This document shows positions 61,433 through 64,000 of a DNA stretch of 64,000 nucleotides, piece after piece. Location: positions 123,696 to 187,695 of the forward strand of contig NZ_ASJB01000097.1 in the NCBI RefSeq assembly GCF_000478275.1, given 5' to 3'. Numbering within the stretch: the first letter of the stretch is position 1; the number at the start of each line of letters is the position of its first letter. A model generated the notes under the pieces. The model made no database searches. It was not told where the DNA came from and worked only from the letters and a program-made list of their open reading frames with translations. Position numbers and translations under genes: made by a program. The stretch comes from Amycolatopsis orientalis DSM 40040 = KCTC 9412. Lineage in GTDB: Bacteria; Actinomycetota; Actinomycetes; Mycobacteriales; Pseudonocardiaceae.

Positions 61433-63931
61433 GTGGGGTATTCACCAAATCGGCGAAGAGCGGGATGGACGGCGGCGACACTGGTGCTCGCCGGCGCTTT
61501 CGTGGCACTTCCGTCGGCCACGACGGCGGGGGCCGCGGACAACGTGGTGCGGGCCGGCCAGGCCGTACCGCGGTCCTGTTTCGCCGCGTTGCAGAAGCCG
61601 GGTACGTCCGGCACCGATCGCCGCGAGTTCACGTCCACAGTGGACGGTCTGCTGCAGGCGCGGCTCGCGCCTCGTGGCGGCACCGAGGGCGACTGGGATC
61701 TCGCGGTCTTCGACCAGGCCACCGGTGCCGTGGTCGCCGCGTCCGCCGCGTTGCGCAGCCACGAGCTCGCCGAAGGCTTCGTGAAGAAGGACCAGAAGCT
61801 GGTCGTGCAGACCTGCCGGTACGACGGGCAGACGCGCGACGCGCTGCTGGGCGTCGATTTCCTCGCGCTCACGCCGCAGGGAACGCCGACCGGTGCCGCG
61901 CCCGCGCCGCAGCGCGCCGAACTGGTCCGCGTCGAGACCCCGGCGAAGAAGGACAAGGACAAGCTCCTCCGGCTCGGCCTGGACGTCACCGAGAAGGCCG
62001 ACGCCACCGGTGTCGAGGTCGTCCTCGCCAACGACGCCGACCGCAAGACGCTGGCGGACAGTGGCTTCAAGTCGAAGGTGATCGACGCCGATCTCTCGGG
62101 GAGGTCGATCAACAACGCCAAGGCCGACCGCGAGTACGCCGCGAAGACGCCCGGCTCGACCCTGCCGTCCGGGCGTACCAGCTACCGGCACCTGTACGAC
62201 TACCAGTTCGAGGTCAAGGAACTGGCCCGCAAGAACCCCAAGCTCGTCACGGCGTTCACCCTGCCGCAGCCGACCTGGGAAGGCCGTGACGTCGTCGGCC
62301 TCGAGATCGCGACCGACGTCAAGAACATCGCCGACGGCAAGCCCGTCAACTTCACCATGGGCGTGCACCACGCCCGGGAGTGGCCAGCCGGCGAGCACGC
62401 CATGGAATGGGCCCACGAACTGATCAAGGGCTACACCGGCGGCAACGCCGAAATCCGTGGCCTGGTCGGCCGGACCCGCAACATCGTCGTGCCGATCGTC
62501 AACGCCGACGGCTTCGAAATCTCCCGTGAAGCCGAGCCCAAGGGCGACTTCTCACGCTTCGACTACGAGATGAAGCGCAAGAACTGCAACGTCAACGACT
62601 CGCCCAAGGAGTTCGCGACCGGCGTCTGCAAGGCCAACCCCGGCGGCCGTGAACGCGGCACCGACCCGAACCGCAACTACGCGGGCTTCTGGGGCGGCGC
62701 CGGCGCGTCGACCCTGTGGCGCAGCGACACGTTCCGCGGCTCCGGCCCGTTCTCCGAGCCCGAGACGCAGAACATCCGCTCGATCGTGTCCAACCGCCAG
62801 GTGACCAACCTGATCACGCTGCACACCTTCTCCAACCTGGTGCTGCGTGTCCCGGGTGTCGCCGCCGTCCGCCCGCCGCTCGACGAACCGGCGTACAAGG
62901 CACTCGGCGACAAGATGGCCTCGCGTAACGGATACACCAGCCAGCCGTCGTGGGCGCTCTACGACACGACCGGTTCGACCGAGGACTGGTCGTACTGGGC
63001 CACCGGTGGCTGGGGCTTCACGTTCGAGGTCGGCCCCAACGAGTTCCACCCGCCGTTCTCCGACGGTGTCGTCGCCGAGTACACCGGCGTCGCCCCCGCG
63101 GCGGGTGCGGGCAAGGGCGGTAACCGGCAGGCCTTCGTCGACATGCTGGCCAACACCGCGGACCCGGCGGCGCACTCGACGCTGATCGGCACCGCACCGA
63201 AGGGCTACCAGCTGAAGCTGCACAAGACCTTCCAGACGCCGACCTCGCCGGTGGTGCAGCCGGACGGCTCGACGAAGCCGCCGATCTACGTGACCGACAC
63301 CCTGAACTCGTCGCTGGCCTCGACCGGCGGCCGGTTCGCGTGGTCGGTCAACCCGTCGACCCGGCCCTACGTCGCGGGCCGTTATGGCCGCGAGCCGCAG
63401 GGACCGGCGCAGCCCGCGATCCAGGCGGTCAACCCGGCCGGGGTCCCGGCGATCAACCAGAACTACCCGACCGACCCGACGTCGGAGAGCTTCACCTTCC
63501 ACGTCGACGGGCTGCCGAAGGTGGACAACGGGAAGTTCAGCGTCGACGTCAAGTGGGCCAGCCAGGACACCGACTGGGATCTGTACGTCTTCGACGCCGC
63601 GGGCAACATGGTGTCGTCGTCGGCGAACGGTTCGACCACGGAAGAGCACGCGATCCTGTACGACCCGCCCGCCGGGGACTACCGGGCCGTGCTGGTGAAC
63701 TACGCGCAGGCGAGCCCGTCCACTGTGGACGATTGGACCGGCGGCGTGTCGTTCCAGTCGCCGATCCCGCCGACCTACGGCCCCAAGGAGGCGTACCAGC
63801 TGACCTGTACGTCGCCGAAGGGCAAGCTCGTCGGGCTGGCGGACGTCTACATCGACCGCGGCCAGACGGTCGACGTCGGTGAGGTCTGCACCCGCTCCGC
63901 GCGCGCCTCGAAGGAGCGCTCGGTCCGGTAA
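61433..63931 (+). CDS. Secreted M14 zinc carboxypeptidase
   Basis: 832 residues. A signal peptide (1-35) leads to an N-terminal module (about 60-145, with WDLAVFD), a propeptide-like region, then the M14 domain (about 250-610). Zinc ligands are His313, Glu316 (HAREWPAGEH) and His464 (LITLHTFSN); substrate residues lie in DPNRNY (Arg414) and the general base is Glu532 in FTFEVGPNEF. The C-terminal PPC-like beta domain (about 690-800) again has WDLYVFD. It trims C-terminal residues from peptides outside the cell. The GTG start has AAGGAGG before it. Confidence 0.88.
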   Translation: MGYSPNRRRAGWTAATLVLAGAFVALPSATTAGAADNVVRAGQAVPRSCFAALQKPGTSGTDRREFTSTVDGLLQARLAPRGGTEGDWDLAVFDQATGAVVAASAALRSHELAEGFVKKDQKLVVQTCRYDGQTRDALLGVDFLALTPQGTPTGAAPAPQRAELVRVETPAKKDKDKLLRLGLDVTEKADATGVEVVLANDADRKTLADSGFKSKVIDADLSGRSINNAKADREYAAKTPGSTLPSGRTSYRHLYDYQFEVKELARKNPKLVTAFTLPQPTWEGRDVVGLEIATDVKNIADGKPVNFTMGVHHAREWPAGEHAMEWAHELIKGYTGGNAEIRGLVGRTRNIVVPIVNADGFEISREAEPKGDFSRFDYEMKRKNCNVNDSPKEFATGVCKANPGGRERGTDPNRNYAGFWGGAGASTLWRSDTFRGSGPFSEPETQNIRSIVSNRQVTNLITLHTFSNLVLRVPGVAAVRPPLDEPAYKALGDKMASRNGYTSQPSWALYDTTGSTEDWSYWATGGWGFTFEVGPNEFHPPFSDGVVAEYTGVAPAAGAGKGGNRQAFVDMLANTADPAAHSTLIGTAPKGYQLKLHKTFQTPTSPVVQPDGSTKPPIYVTDTLNSSLASTGGRFAWSVNPSTRPYVAGRYGREPQGPAQPAIQAVNPAGVPAINQNYPTDPTSESFTFHVDGLPKVDNGKFSVDVKWASQDTDWDLYVFDAAGNMVSSSANGSTTEEHAILYDPPAGDYRAVLVNYAQASPSTVDDWTGGVSFQSPIPPTYGPKEAYQLTCTSPKGKLVGLADVYIDRGQTVDVGEVCTRSARASKERSVR

Positions 63932-63940
63932 GTCCCAGCG

Positions 63941-63990
63941 CGTGAAGGCCCCCTTCCCCTTGGGTTCTAGTGGTGGTTGCAACACCTGAC
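63941..63990. other. Repeat arm and possible IS end at the window edge
   Basis: GTGAAGGCCCCCTTCCC resembles one arm of the hairpin at 10123; its partner arm is missing. GGTTCTAGTGGTGGTTGCAA (63963-63982), then CACCTGAC, looks like an insertion-sequence end of IS30 style, judged from memory only. The rest lies outside the window. Confidence 0.3.
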
Positions 63991-64000
63991 TTTGTTCGGG

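Overview
The window is high-GC DNA with dense coding, GTG as well as ATG starts, GGAGG-type ribosome sites and many ATGA or GTGA stop/start overlaps. Together with the lineage-typical gene families this points to an actinomycete, most likely a Pseudonocardiaceae member such as Amycolatopsis. The genus is an inference from gene families and repeat style, not a measured match. No rRNA, tRNA, CRISPR array, prophage or intact insertion sequence was seen.

Left part (1-20 kb), mostly core and housekeeping genes: an ABC transporter fragment, a YkvA-like membrane protein, a SIS-domain protein, a hydrolase plus a cyclopropane-synthase-like methyltransferase, an LCP cell-wall ligase, a GNAT, a BCP peroxiredoxin, a PAS-GGDEF-EAL protein with both catalytic motifs degraded, and a P450. 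Next comes metE under a cobalamin riboswitch, then a ribonucleotide reductase nrdA-nrdB pair whose small subunit has Phe at the tyrosyl-radical position (class Ic signature). After these are an enoyl-CoA hydratase with an acetoacetate-decarboxylase-like partner, a TPR/MerR pair and an imine-reductase-like enzyme.

Middle (20.7-30.8 kb): an eight-gene, almost fully overlapping operon with TIGR03084 protein, AtuA-like protein, two acyl-CoA dehydrogenases, both subunits of a biotin-dependent acyl-CoA carboxylase, an AtuB/HSDL2-like SDR and a TetR regulator. The set resembles the acyclic-terpenoid (citronellol/geraniol) Atu system of Pseudomonas. From 32.0 to 35.6 kb lies an unusual two-gene unit: a cytoplasmic STAND-like P-loop NTPase followed by a membrane-anchored periplasmic-binding-fold receptor with no permease. 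A secreted GH18 chitinase, an active-looking GGDEF protein, a cytosine-deaminase-like enzyme and a WYL regulator follow.

Right-centre (39.7-56.4 kb): a fatty-acid or related acyl-CoA catabolic regulon split over several transcripts: MHS-family transporter, TetR, two SDRs, enoyl-CoA hydratase, acyl-CoA ligase, second TetR, an overlapping pair of acyl-CoA dehydrogenases, an ACAD10/11-like dehydrogenase with an APH-type kinase, a MaoC hydratase and a FabG-like reductase. Two palindromic operator types (ACCGAC-NN-GTCGGT and CTAAGCG-NN-CGCTTAG) recur upstream of these genes and link them. The kinase/ACAD11 pairing suggests a route for 4-hydroxyacyl-CoAs. Inside this stretch is an accessory patch (43.5-46.7 kb) with an internally deleted IS5-type transposase, a DUF222-HNH gene whose start codon lies inside a LexA box, and an unknown membrane protein.

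Right end (56.7-64 kb): a NarL-type two-component system divergent from a MacB-like ABC exporter, a DUF998 membrane protein and a large secreted M14 zinc carboxypeptidase.

Two families of dispersed palindromic repeats run through the window. One is a 44-bp element (seven copies) with two arm variants that keep pairing. The other is a 77-bp composite element (three copies, one inverted). Nearly all lie between genes, and most sit at transcript ends.
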